A stretch of 64,000 nucleotides of DNA from Pseudomonas sp. PB120 (GTDB taxonomy: Bacteria > Pseudomonadota > Gammaproteobacteria > Pseudomonadales > Pseudomonadaceae). Made by a program: the position numbers and the translations under genes. Each line of letters begins with the position of its first letter. Positions within the stretch are counted from its first letter, which is position 1. The stretch lies in the NCBI RefSeq assembly GCF_009761815.1, contig NZ_RWIN01000038.1, positions 62,001 through 126,000 of the forward strand, in the 5' to 3' direction. Shown here one piece after another: positions 1 to 8,403 of this stretch. The notes beneath the pieces were generated by a model. It ran no database searches and had not been told where the DNA came from. It saw only the letters and a list, made by a program, of their open reading frames with translations.

Positions 1-804
1 CTGATTCGTGTGCTGGAGCGCTGCGCCGAGTATCAACTGGCGATGGATCTGGCCATGCAGGCAGAGCAAGCACCGGAAAGTGCCGCCGAACAGCAGCAGT
101 TGTTGCGGATGTTGCCCCGGCTGCGACGCAAGCTCGGCGGTCCGGCTATCAAGCGCTCGCCCCCTCGGGAAATGCTGCGCCTGGACTTGCAACTGCCCAA
201 GGTCGATCCGGCATTGTCAGTGGAATTCTACGTTCAGGCCCACCTGACGGAAGAGTCCGCGCCGGTGCATTACGTCGAGAACAGCCTGATCAATTCATTG
301 TTTGGCCTGCTGTGCTGGCCGGCCATTTTTGCACCCTTGCCGGGGGCGTTTTTCCACCCGTTCCAACGCGGGCCGGTCGACCTCCTGAATGAGGACTTCC
401 ACGCTCGCCGGGCGGACCTGTTTCAGGCGTGCCTCGCCGAGCTTGACGATGGTCGCTATGTCCAGACGATTCGGGAACGCTATGTCGCTAAATGGGGCGT
501 GCAATCGCCGTTCGTGTTCTGGGACGCGTTGAGCGAGGCGTTGCTCGATCAGGCACTCGCTTGCCTGCCGGCCGCGCACCTCAGGCACTGGTTCAACCGT
601 TTGTTGCTGGACATAAAAGCCAATCGCGCCGGGATGCCGGACCTGATCCAGTTCTGGCCGCGGGACAAGGCTTACCGAATGATCGAGGTGAAAGGCCCCG
701 GCGACCGCTTGCAAGACAATCAAGTGCGCTGGCTGGAGTTCTGCCATGAACACCAGATGCCGATTGCGGTGTGCTACGTGCAATGGGCGGAGCAGAGCGC
801 TTGA
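1..804 (+). CDS. VRR-NUC domain nuclease, C-terminal part (5' end outside window)
   Basis: The frame is open from base 1, so the start lies upstream of the window; the GTG at 10 is an internal codon. The visible 267 codons end in a VRR-NUC (FAN1-like) nuclease domain of the PD-(D/E)XK superfamily: GMPDL with its Asp at 640-642, then IEVKGPGD with the Glu-Val-Lys triad at 685-693, then a basic helix with DNQVRWL. Family members are structure-selective DNA nucleases; whether this one acts on flaps or crosslinks is not shown by the sequence. The stop overlaps the TTG start of the helicase by four bases (TTGA, 801-804), which indicates translational coupling and a shared DNA-processing job. The domain call is firm, the role inferred. 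Confidence 0.88.
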   Translation: MIRVLERCAEYQLAMDLAMQAEQAPESAAEQQQLLRMLPRLRRKLGGPAIKRSPPREMLRLDLQLPKVDPALSVEFYVQAHLTEESAPVHYVENSLINSLFGLLCWPAIFAPLPGAFFHPFQRGPVDLLNEDFHARRADLFQACLAELDDGRYVQTIRERYVAKWGVQSPFVFWDALSEALLDQALACLPAAHLRHWFNRLLLDIKANRAGMPDLIQFWPRDKAYRMIEVKGPGDRLQDNQVRWLEFCHEHQMPIAVCYVQWAEQSA

Positions 805-3080
805 GCTACAACATTGCGGTGCGGGCGTTATGCGAGTTCACCGCCAAGGTCGGTGACCTGGATTTGCGTTTCACGCCGTCGCCTACCGCCCTGGAAGGCA
901 TCGTCGGGCACCGCACGGTGGCCTCCCGGCGCAGCGACGGTTACCAGAGTGAAGTGGCACTCGAGGGACTTTACAAAGCGTTGAAGGTCAAGGGCAGGGC
1001 GGACGGCTACGACCCCGCGCAAAACTGCCTGGAAGAAGTCAAAACCTATCGCGGTGACCTGAGCAAGCAACCGGCCAACCATCGTCAGTTGCACTGGGCG
1101 CAGGCGAAGATCTACGGCTGGTTGATGTGCCAGAAACTGGCACTGGCGCAGATCAACCTGGCCTTGGTGTACTTCGACATTGTCAGCGAAAAGGAAACTT
1201 GCCTGGTCGAGGTCTTCAGCGCCGAAGAATTGGGGCAATTCTTTGAGCACCATTGCGCGCTTTTCCTGCACTGGGCCGAGCAGGAAATGGCCCATCGCGA
1301 AGCACGCAACAGCGCGGCACAGCAATTAACGTTTCCCCATGCCGATTTTCGACCGGGGCAACGCCATCTGGCGGAATCGGTGTTCAAGGCTGTCAGCACC
1401 GGTCGTTGTCTGATGGCCCAGGCACCCACCGGGATCGGTAAAACCGTGGGCACGCTGTTTCCAATGCTCAAGGCCCTGGCGCCGCAGCAGCTGGACAAGG
1501 TGTTCTTCCTTACCGCGAAAACGCCCGGGCGCAAACTGGCGCTGGACGCGGCACAGGTCATTCTGGAGAGCGCCGCCGCGCCGCCGCTGCGAATACTCGA
1601 AATGATTGCCCGGGACAAAGCCTGCGAACATCCTGACAAAGCCTGTCACGGTGAGTCCTGTCCACTGGCCCGTGGTTTCTATGATCGCTTGCCGGCCGCG
1701 CGCCAGGCCGCGAGCGAGCTGACGCTGCTGAATCAGAGTGCATTGCGCGAGCTAGCCCTGAAGCACGATGTCTGCCCTTATTACCTGAGCCAGGAAATGG
1801 CCCGGTGGGCGGACGTGGTGGTCGCCGACTACAACTACTATTTCGATTTCAGCGCGCTGCTCTTCGGGTTGGCCCAGGCCAATAACTGGAGGGTCGCGGT
1901 TTTGGTGGACGAAGCCCATAACCTGGTCGAGCGCGGTCGGCAGATGTACAGCGCCAGTCTGGACCAATCGACTCTCAATGACGTGCGAAAATCGGCCCCT
2001 GAGGCTTTGAAGAAGTCCCTGCAGCGCGTCAATCGTGAGTGGAACGCGCTGCATAATCTGCAAACCGGAACCTATCAGGCCTACGACAAGGCCCCGGAAA
2101 AACTGTTGCAGGCGCTGTCGGCCTGCGCAGGAAGTATTGGCGACTACCTTAACGATCACCCGCAAGGCCTGGACCCTGCTTTACAGAACTTCTATTTCGA
2201 GATGCTGCAGTTTGGCCGGGTCGCGGAGCTCTTCGACGAACATTTCCTGTTCGATATCAGCAAACGTGACCTCGACCGTAAACGCCAGCTCTCGCAACTG
2301 TGCCTGCGCAACGTGGTGCCGGCCGGATTCATCCGCCCACGCCTGACTGCCGCGCGCAGCACCGTGCTGTTTTCCGCGACGCTGAGCCCTCGTCACTATT
2401 ACGCCGACTTATTGGGGACACCGGACAGCACGGTGTGGATCGACGTCGAATCGCCGTTTCACGCTGACCAGCTGAAGGTTCACATCGTCAGCCAGATTTC
2501 CACACGTTTCGTCCATCGCCAGTCGTCCCTGATGCCTATCGTAGAGCTGATTGCCCGGCAATTCAGCGAACGTCCCGGCAACTACCTGGCCTTTTTCAGC
2601 AGCTTCGATTACCTGCAACAAGTGGCGCAGTTATTGGCGCAGACCTATCCGCAGATCAATCTGTGGTCGCAGTCCAGGGGCATGGGGGAAGGGCAACGCC
2701 AGGCGTTTCTCGATCAATTCACCGCCGATAGCCAAGGCGTCGGTTTTGCGGTGCTGGGCGGGGCCTTTGGCGAAGGTATCGATTTGCCGGGCGCGCGCCT
2801 CATCGGCGCGTTTATCGCCACCCTTGGTCTGGCTCAACTCAACCCGGTCAACGAACAGTTGAAACATCGTATGGCGGCGATTTTTGGCGCTGGTTACGAC
2901 TACACCTACCTGTATCCGGGCGTACAGAAAGTCGTCCAGGCGACGGGAAGGGTGATCCGGACTCAACAGGACCAAGGTGTAGTGATGTTGATCGATGACC
3001 GGTTTGGTGACAGCAAAGTGAAGCAGCTGCTGCCTCGTTGGTGGACGGTCAGTCCGACGAATGTTCATCCAGCCCAGTAG
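801..3080 (+). CDS. XPD/DinG-like ATP-dependent DNA helicase with N-terminal PD-(D/E)XK-like motif
   Basis: Superfamily 2 helicase of the Rad3/XPD/DinG group, 759 aa from the TTG at 801. I chose TTG because it overlaps the upstream stop as TTGA and the protein then opens with LSYNIAVRAL; GTG 771 and ATG 783 are alternatives. Walker A is PTGIGKT with Lys214, and the DEAH box is at 370-373. Four cysteines, C275, C282, C287 and C325, fall where this group binds an Fe-S cluster. The C-terminal motifs GEGIDLPG and QATGRVIR complete motor domain 2. Upstream of the motor, D68 followed by E79-V-K81 resembles a Cas4/RecB-type nuclease site. If so, one protein carries both nuclease and helicase, next to a separate nuclease. 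The helicase call is firm; the nuclease motif is an inference. Confidence 0.9.
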   Translation: MSYNIAVRALCEFTAKVGDLDLRFTPSPTALEGIVGHRTVASRRSDGYQSEVALEGLYKALKVKGRADGYDPAQNCLEEVKTYRGDLSKQPANHRQLHWAQAKIYGWLMCQKLALAQINLALVYFDIVSEKETCLVEVFSAEELGQFFEHHCALFLHWAEQEMAHREARNSAAQQLTFPHADFRPGQRHLAESVFKAVSTGRCLMAQAPTGIGKTVGTLFPMLKALAPQQLDKVFFLTAKTPGRKLALDAAQVILESAAAPPLRILEMIARDKACEHPDKACHGESCPLARGFYDRLPAARQAASELTLLNQSALRELALKHDVCPYYLSQEMARWADVVVADYNYYFDFSALLFGLAQANNWRVAVLVDEAHNLVERGRQMYSASLDQSTLNDVRKSAPEALKKSLQRVNREWNALHNLQTGTYQAYDKAPEKLLQALSACAGSIGDYLNDHPQGLDPALQNFYFEMLQFGRVAELFDEHFLFDISKRDLDRKRQLSQLCLRNVVPAGFIRPRLTAARSTVLFSATLSPRHYYADLLGTPDSTVWIDVESPFHADQLKVHIVSQISTRFVHRQSSLMPIVELIARQFSERPGNYLAFFSSFDYLQQVAQLLAQTYPQINLWSQSRGMGEGQRQAFLDQFTADSQGVGFAVLGGAFGEGIDLPGARLIGAFIATLGLAQLNPVNEQLKHRMAAIFGAGYDYTYLYPGVQKVVQATGRVIRTQQDQGVVMLIDDRFGDSKVKQLLPRWWTVSPTNVHPAQ

Positions 3081-3206
3081 GATTTATTACTTTAAAAAAC
3101 ATCGACATACCTTGAAAGACAGCGGGATTTGTACAAACCGCGAATGCCGACTTTATTCAAAGGACCAGACCACTTTCGGTTTGATTCTTGATAAGGACAT
3201 CACGGT

Positions 3207-4115
3207 ATGCCCCAAGCATCGGAATACGCGTACACCCAAGCTCAAGTGACGACTGCATTCAATGAAATAAAAGCCACGCTGTTCAGCGGTGTGACCGCCG
3301 AGACCATTCCCAAAGTGTTGATGGTCGCCGGATTGCAGGGCTCCGGTAAAACCTGGCTGCTGGAAAAAAGCCTACTGCCGACCAAGCGCTATGACCGGTA
3401 CATTCGCCTGTACAAGCCCGAATACCGGGAAAAACACCCGCACTACTCAGAGCTGATCAAACACGGCGTGTTGTACGCCTATAAACACACAGAAGCCTTT
3501 GTCCGTGAAGTCAGCACCAAGATCTTCACCGAAGCCTTCACGCTTAACTACAACATCATCATGGAATGTGCTTTCGACGGCATTGAATTCGCGACCTTTC
3601 CGCCCTTGGCAACAAACGCCGGCTATCAGTTCGAAGTGCACATCGTGGGCTGCACCCAGGCATTCGCGCATCTATCGAGCATCAAGCGCGCACTCAAAAG
3701 CCTGGAAAACCAGGAACTGGAACGGTTTGTCACGACTGCAACCATGGAAGCCAGCATGAGTAACGCGCAAGCCATCATCCTGGCGTGCGAGACGGCGGCG
3801 AAAACGATCAGCGGCTCGCAAATAAGTCTGTACGAGCGGGGATTCGGTGCATTGAAAGAGCGCACCTTGCGTGCCCAAAGCACCTACACCATCGCGGCCG
3901 GAGGCGTGCTGACCACCACGGCGCCGACGCTGCCTTTCTCTTACAACGCCTATGGCGACATCATCAACAATCACGTCTACGCCATGAGTGATCGCGACGA
4001 AATGGTCAAGGAGTGTCACTTGGCGCTGCACAAATCCCAGGCTTACTTGCAGCACGTGCCCGACTTTGTCTACAACGACCTGTACGCCTACATCGTGAAG
4101 TACGTGTACCGATAG
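3207..4115 (+). CDS. Zeta-toxin-like P-loop NTPase/kinase
   Basis: A 302-aa protein with a clean P-loop, GLQGSGKT, at residues 42-49 (Lys48, Thr49) near the N terminus. Placement and downstream layout resemble zeta-toxin/PezT kinases, which phosphorylate UDP-activated sugars, or related small-molecule kinases. AAGGA at 3193-3197 lies nine bases before the ATG. No antitoxin-sized reading frame of the epsilon or PezA kind lies beside it: the 126 bases upstream and 104 bases downstream hold no convincing gene. It could therefore be an orphan toxin, a housekeeping kinase or a defence component. It follows the nuclease-helicase pair on the same strand, but the AT-rich gap suggests its own promoter. 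Substrate is unknown. Confidence 0.6.
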   Translation: MPQASEYAYTQAQVTTAFNEIKATLFSGVTAETIPKVLMVAGLQGSGKTWLLEKSLLPTKRYDRYIRLYKPEYREKHPHYSELIKHGVLYAYKHTEAFVREVSTKIFTEAFTLNYNIIMECAFDGIEFATFPPLATNAGYQFEVHIVGCTQAFAHLSSIKRALKSLENQELERFVTTATMEASMSNAQAIILACETAAKTISGSQISLYERGFGALKERTLRAQSTYTIAAGGVLTTTAPTLPFSYNAYGDIINNHVYAMSDRDEMVKECHLALHKSQAYLQHVPDFVYNDLYAYIVKYVYR

Positions 4116-4171
4116 TGAGCGGTTGCGGCCCTGACCTTTAACGTCGGGCTGTTTTGTGCCTTTCCAAACCC

Positions 4172-4208
4172 GTGGTTTGTCGCATACTTCACGCATAAGA
4201 CAAACCAC
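4172..4208 (+). promoter_or_regulatory. Perfect 10-bp inverted repeat upstream of the hybrid kinase gene
   Basis: GTGGTTTGTC at 4172-4181 is mirrored exactly by GACAAACCAC at 4199-4208, with a 17-base spacer that itself repeats CGCATA. The right arm abuts the Shine-Dalgarno AGGTG (4209-4213) of the kinase gene starting at 4220. It could be a dyad operator, possibly for autoregulation, or an RNA hairpin that modulates ribosome access. No poly-T follows, so it is not a normal terminator. Confidence 0.5.
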
Positions 4209-4219
4209 AGGTGTGATCG

Positions 4220-6142
4220 ATGAGTGATGTACGGTCCGGAACCAGCGCCGTAGAGGACAGCCGCTTTCGCCTGTTGATCGATGCAGTGATCGACTACGCG
4301 ATCTACATGATTGATCCCGATGGCATCATCACCAGCTGGAACGCTGGCGCCCGGCGCTTCAAGGGGTATGAAGAAGCAGAAATTCTCGGGCAGCACTTCT
4401 CGCGCTTTTACACCGACGAGGATCGCCAGGCCGGACTGCCTCAGCGCGCGCTGGATACGGCGATCCGGGAGGGGCGTTTCGAGGGTGAAGGTTGGCGGGT
4501 GCGCAAGGACGGCACGCATTTCTGGTGCCACGTGGTGATCGATCCGATTCGCGACGCGTCGGGCACATTGCTGGGTTTTGCCAAAATCACCCGGGATCTC
4601 ACCGACCGCAAGATGGCTGAAGAGGTGCTCAAACAAAGCGAGCAGCAATTCCGCCTACTGGTGCAAAGTGTCACGGACTACGCCATTTACATGCTGGGTC
4701 CGGATGGCCGGTTGACCAACTGGAACCCGGGGGCTCAACGTATCAAGGGGTATCGGGCCGAAGAAGTCATTGGCAAGCATTTTTCACTGTTCTATACACC
4801 TGAGGACCGCGAAGCCGGCGAACCGCAGCGGGCGCTGGAAACGGCGAAGCGCGAGGGCCGATTCGAAAACAAGGCCTGGCGCTTGCGCAAGGACGGTACG
4901 CGGTTCATGGCGCACGTGGTGGTCGACCCGATCTGGGGGGAGACCGGCACATTGCTCGGTTTCGCCAAGATCACTCGCGATATCACCGAAGCCACTGAAG
5001 CACAGCAAGCACTTGAGAAAACCCGCGAAGCGCTGTTCCAGGCGCAGAAGATGCAGGCCATCGGCCAACTGAGCGGCGGTATTGCCCACGACTTCAACAA
5101 TTTGCTGACGGTCATACTCGGCAATCTGGAAATCGTGCGTAAGCGCGTGGGGGATGACTCGCGAATTACCCGATTAGTCGACAACGCCACCCAGGGCGCG
5201 TTGCGCGGGGTCTCCCTGACCCAACGCATGCTCGCGTTTGCCCGGCGTCAGGAGCTCAAGTTCGAATCGGTGGAGATACCTGCGTTGGTGCAGGGCATCA
5301 GTGGCCTTTTGCGCAGTTCGCTCGGGCCATCGGTGATACTCGACGTACGCTTTCCTCCCGGCCTCGTCCCGGTCAGGGCCGATGTCAATCAGCTCGAGCT
5401 GGCGATACTGAATCTCGTCACGAATGCCCGCGACGCCATGCCTGATGGCGGTAAAATCATTATCGGTGCCACTGCCCAGGAAGTGTGCGATCAACCATCG
5501 TTACCCGCGGGGGCAGGGCAGTACGTTTGCTTGAGTGTGACTGACACAGGCGACGGGATGGACGCCGCCACGCTGGCGTCGGCGATGGATCCGTTCTTTA
5601 CCACCAAAGGCGTCGGTAAAGGTACGGGACTGGGGTTGTCGATGGTCCACGGTTTTCTCGAACAGCTGGGCGGGCAATTCATCCTCAAAAGTGAAAAAGG
5701 CAAAGGCACGCGAGCTGAGCTCTGGATTCCGGTGGCTACGGCCACATCCGTCGACGCGCTTGCCACCGAGGAGGCTGAAGCGCCACCTGTCCACCAACTG
5801 TGCGTCCTGGTCGTCGACGACGACAATCTTGTGCTGACCAGTACCAGTTTGCTGTTGGAGGATCTGGGGCACCGCGTCGTCAGTGCCCCATCGGGGGCGC
5901 AAGCGCTGGCACTGTTCGACGCCGAGCCCGGTATCGACCTGGTCATCACCGACATGGCGATGCCGCAGATGAATGGTGCGCAACTGGCGCAGGCGATCAG
6001 GATCATGAACCCGAGCCTGCCCATCATTCTGGCCACAGGGTACGCCGAGCGACTGGACGGCTTTGCACTGGAACTGCCACGGCTGTCGAAACCCTTTACT
6101 CAACTCAACCTGGTGGAAATAATTGCGTCGACCATGAAGTGA
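4220..6142 (+). CDS. Hybrid sensor histidine kinase: PAS-PAS-HisKA-HATPase-REC
   Basis: A 640-aa cytosolic hybrid kinase with no membrane segment. Two very similar PAS domains (about residues 14-133 and 144-263) each contain the sequence ..KGYxAEExxGxHFSxFYTxEDR, so they look like an internal duplication. The HisKA box GGIAHDFNN carries phospho-acceptor His290. An HATPase domain with a GTGLGLSMV G-box follows, and a C-terminal receiver domain carries VVDDD and phospho-acceptor Asp578 in ITDMAMPQ. The HDFNN type kinase is usual for hybrid PAS sensors. No separate response regulator is adjacent, so the output partner is unknown. The start is supported by AGGTG six bases upstream. Ligand could be a cofactor or small molecule; the sequence does not say. 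Confidence 0.93.
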   Translation: MSDVRSGTSAVEDSRFRLLIDAVIDYAIYMIDPDGIITSWNAGARRFKGYEEAEILGQHFSRFYTDEDRQAGLPQRALDTAIREGRFEGEGWRVRKDGTHFWCHVVIDPIRDASGTLLGFAKITRDLTDRKMAEEVLKQSEQQFRLLVQSVTDYAIYMLGPDGRLTNWNPGAQRIKGYRAEEVIGKHFSLFYTPEDREAGEPQRALETAKREGRFENKAWRLRKDGTRFMAHVVVDPIWGETGTLLGFAKITRDITEATEAQQALEKTREALFQAQKMQAIGQLSGGIAHDFNNLLTVILGNLEIVRKRVGDDSRITRLVDNATQGALRGVSLTQRMLAFARRQELKFESVEIPALVQGISGLLRSSLGPSVILDVRFPPGLVPVRADVNQLELAILNLVTNARDAMPDGGKIIIGATAQEVCDQPSLPAGAGQYVCLSVTDTGDGMDAATLASAMDPFFTTKGVGKGTGLGLSMVHGFLEQLGGQFILKSEKGKGTRAELWIPVATATSVDALATEEAEAPPVHQLCVLVVDDDNLVLTSTSLLLEDLGHRVVSAPSGAQALALFDAEPGIDLVITDMAMPQMNGAQLAQAIRIMNPSLPIILATGYAERLDGFALELPRLSKPFTQLNLVEIIASTMK

Positions 6143-6177
6143 AAGAGGACTTGGGGTTGCTAGAGTTATCGCAATCG

Positions 6178-6210
6178 TAAAAAGGCCCGCAGTCATGGCG
6201 GGCCTTTTTA
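6178..6210. terminator. Bidirectional Rho-independent terminator
   Basis: AAAAAGGCCCGC and GCGGGCCTTTTT form a perfect stem around a six-base loop, with a T-run on either strand. It sits between the convergent kinase (+) and hemerythrin (-) genes and can serve both. Confidence 0.93.
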
Positions 6211-6222
6211 CTATGTGGCATT

Positions 6223-6699
6223 TCAAGCCGCGATATTAGCGGCGCTCATTTCCTTCTTGTACTGGGCTTTCATGGTTTCCATTTGGGCGCCCAGTTCATC
6301 CAGGGTTGCCTTGCCCAGCAGTTTTTTAGCCTGAGGAAACATTTCTGTTTCCTCTTCTTCAATGTGATGCTCCAACAATTCCTTCACCACTTTCACTCGA
6401 CCCGCGAATTCCGGAGTTGAGGGATCGGTGACTTTCAGGTCCGGCAGCACAAGTGAATCAACGGTTCGATGCTCTTCCTTGGCTTCGTAATACATGATGT
6501 CTTGTTCTTTACTCCCGGCTTTTTTGAACGCCGGATACAAGATCTCTTCCTCGAGACGGGTATGAATGGCGATTTCCATTTCCAGCTTGGCCAGCAGCTC
6601 GGTGCGTTTTTTAACACCGCGCTCAGTGGATTCACTCAACTGGCTCAGGATGCCCTTTACGCGTTCATGATCGGCTTGCAACAGGTCGATGGCGTTCAT
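6223..6699 (-). CDS. Hemerythrin HHE cation-binding domain protein
   Basis: A 158-aa all-helical protein with the metal-ligand pattern of the HHE family: QADHERVKG near the N terminus, HTRLEEEIL, EEHRTVDSL and ELLEHHIEEEETEMFP. Such proteins bind a di-iron centre and are linked to oxygen, NO or oxidative stress handling; the exact role here is unknown. The frame opens at a TTG (6714), but the ATG at 6699 gives the canonical MNAIDLLQADH start and is preferred. It ends at the bidirectional terminator. A CTATAAG sequence in the leader on the minus strand resembles a stress-sigma minus-10, which would fit the stress-type genes that follow in the map. Confidence 0.88.
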   Translation of the reverse strand: MNAIDLLQADHERVKGILSQLSESTERGVKKRTELLAKLEMEIAIHTRLEEEILYPAFKKAGSKEQDIMYYEAKEEHRTVDSLVLPDLKVTDPSTPEFAGRVKVVKELLEHHIEEEETEMFPQAKKLLGKATLDELGAQMETMKAQYKKEMSAANIAA

Positions 6700-6859
6700 G
6701 GTCGAGTCTCTCAAATAGTCACGGGGATGAGCGCAAACGGTCTTAGGCCGTAGGTCGCTTATAGTCCTTGAGCATTTGTCGTGCCGGTTTGGTGCGTTGA
6801 ATATTTTTCTATTAAATCAAACGAATAGATGCGGTGGTGGCGAGCTGCTTTCATGCAGG

Positions 6860-6889
6860 CTGCATGAGTGGGTACATTGACTCATGCAG
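6860..6889. promoter_or_regulatory. Perfect 10-bp inverted repeat, candidate operator
   Basis: CTGCATGAGT (6860-6869) and ACTCATGCAG (6880-6889) are exact reverse complements with a 10-base spacer, giving two half-sites 20 bp apart centre to centre, which suits a dimeric regulator. It lies about 160 bp upstream of the hemerythrin start and downstream of the antiporter stop. No T-run follows on either strand. The 339-base gap 6700-7038 otherwise contains only this dyad, the AT-rich hemerythrin promoter region and a REPIN. Confidence 0.5.
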
Positions 6890-6922
6890 TTCGCGGTAGT
6901 GGATGGAGTGCACGCTTTCCCC

Positions 6923-7022
6923 TGTAGGAGCGAGCTTGCTCGCGATGGGCGTCAACGATAACGCGGGCTATCTGAATGAACGCGTTGCCTGGGCATTTTT
7001 CGCGAGCAAGCTCGCTCCTACA
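6923..7022. repeat. REPIN (two inverted REP sequences)
   Basis: A REP palindrome GTAGGAGCGAGCTTGCTCGC is followed after a short unique segment by its inverted partner ending GCTCGCTCCTACA. It lies between the antiporter and hemerythrin genes. No transposase (RAYT) is nearby, so it would be mobilised in trans. Confidence 0.9.
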
Positions 7023-7038
7023 CGGCGGTCGCCCGCAA

Positions 7039-8376
7039 TCATCGCGTTTTGCGCCGTTCATACCGAGCAAGCACCGGTTGAGTACTCATCCCGTGAACCA
7101 GAATGCTCAGCGCAACCACCGATAACGTCAGGTCGGTGCACAGCGCAGCCACCGACACCCCAAGCCCATGGTTCAATGCATAGAACAGATAATACAAACT
7201 CCCGATGCCCCGAATCCCGAACCACCCGATCAACACCCGCTGCCGACCGTCAAGCAACCCGCCCCACGGCATGGCGATGACGCACAGCGGGCGAATCAGG
7301 CAGAACAGAACCCCACCTACTAACAGCGCACGCCAATCCCAATGAGCGATCAGCACCACGCCGAGCAGGGTTACCAAAAACACTTCCATCGCGCGCTCCA
7401 CAAGGCCGCCGAAGGCCAGCATGTCGCCCATCATGATCCCCGCCGCGACCTGGCTCTCTTCCAGGTTATCGGTATCACCGTGCACCGCATGTTGCGGTTC
7501 GACGTTCTGATGGCCGACCACCGGCTGAACCAGATGTTCGGCAGGTTCCTGGGCAATGCCTGCGGACTTCACTTCTTCCTGACGTAGACCCAGGCCTGCG
7601 GCGAACACGGATAAAAACCCGTAGGCGTGGATGGATTCGGCACCGACGTAGGCGAGGGCAATGAGCGCGAGGGCCAGGTAATCATTGGGAGACAACGTGC
7701 TGTCATCATTCCTGATGCGCAAAGACAACGTCACTCGGCCAATGCCGCGGCCCATCCAGTAACCGGTCAACACCCCCGCAGGAACAGCCCAAAGCAGGCT
7801 TTTCAGCGCCCAATCGCTGAGCCAGCCAGGATCGCCGTCATGTTGCAGCAACAGAAGGCCGAGGATCACGAAGGGGAAGGCAATGCCATCATTGAGCCCG
7901 GCTTCACCCGAGAGCCCGAAGCGCACGCTGTCGACATCCCTGGCGTCACTGACCGTCACCAGCGCAGCAAGCACTGGATCGGTAGGGGCCAGAATCGAAC
8001 CGATCAACACCGAAGCGCCCCAGGAAAGCTGCAATCCGAAATGCAATAGCAGGCTGACACCGCCGATGGTCAGCACCATGACCGGCCCGGCCAGGCCAAA
8101 CGCGATCCGCCAGTTCCTGTCCCTGAGTGGCAGGCGCAATTTCAATCCGCAGACGAACAACGAAAACAGCACTGCGACTTCTGTCAGGTGTTCCATCCAG
8201 AATGATGCGTCGTCCAAGTCCAGCTTCAACAGGCCCAGACCGGCGGGCCCAATGGCCACGCCCAGCACCAGGCAAACTGCTGACGTAGTCACCGGCATCC
8301 AGCGTAGATAGGACGATGTCAGCGCCAGCGCCAGCAGTACCGCGCCTAACACGGCGACCCATACAATAAAACTCAT
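7039..8376 (-). CDS. CPA1-type Na+(K+)/H+ antiporter
   Basis: A 445-aa integral membrane protein with about 12 hydrophobic segments. It carries APTDPVLAAL at residues 130-139 and SGEAGLNDG at 156-164, the acidic ion-binding positions of the NhaP/CPA1 branch. Family members exchange Na+, K+ or Li+ for protons across the inner membrane and protect against salt or alkaline stress. A hydrophilic insert rich in Gln, Glu and His sits near residues 275-300, which is a little unusual. The downstream SDR gene lies just upstream on the same strand (27-base gap), so the two are probably co-transcribed. Ion specificity is not predictable from what is visible. Confidence 0.9.
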   Translation of the reverse strand: MSFIVWVAVLGAVLLALALTSSYLRWMPVTTSAVCLVLGVAIGPAGLGLLKLDLDDASFWMEHLTEVAVLFSLFVCGLKLRLPLRDRNWRIAFGLAGPVMVLTIGGVSLLLHFGLQLSWGASVLIGSILAPTDPVLAALVTVSDARDVDSVRFGLSGEAGLNDGIAFPFVILGLLLLQHDGDPGWLSDWALKSLLWAVPAGVLTGYWMGRGIGRVTLSLRIRNDDSTLSPNDYLALALIALAYVGAESIHAYGFLSVFAAGLGLRQEEVKSAGIAQEPAEHLVQPVVGHQNVEPQHAVHGDTDNLEESQVAAGIMMGDMLAFGGLVERAMEVFLVTLLGVVLIAHWDWRALLVGGVLFCLIRPLCVIAMPWGGLLDGRQRVLIGWFGIRGIGSLYYLFYALNHGLGVSVAALCTDLTLSVVALSILVHGMSTQPVLARYERRKTR

Positions 8377-8403
8377 GTCGTTCTCGCCGGGTGTGGTGCG
8401 ACG

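Noticed and set aside
3061-3249. Small open frame overlapping the helicase end and the zeta-like start
   Set aside because: It overlaps two supported genes, has no ribosome site and no recognisable domain.
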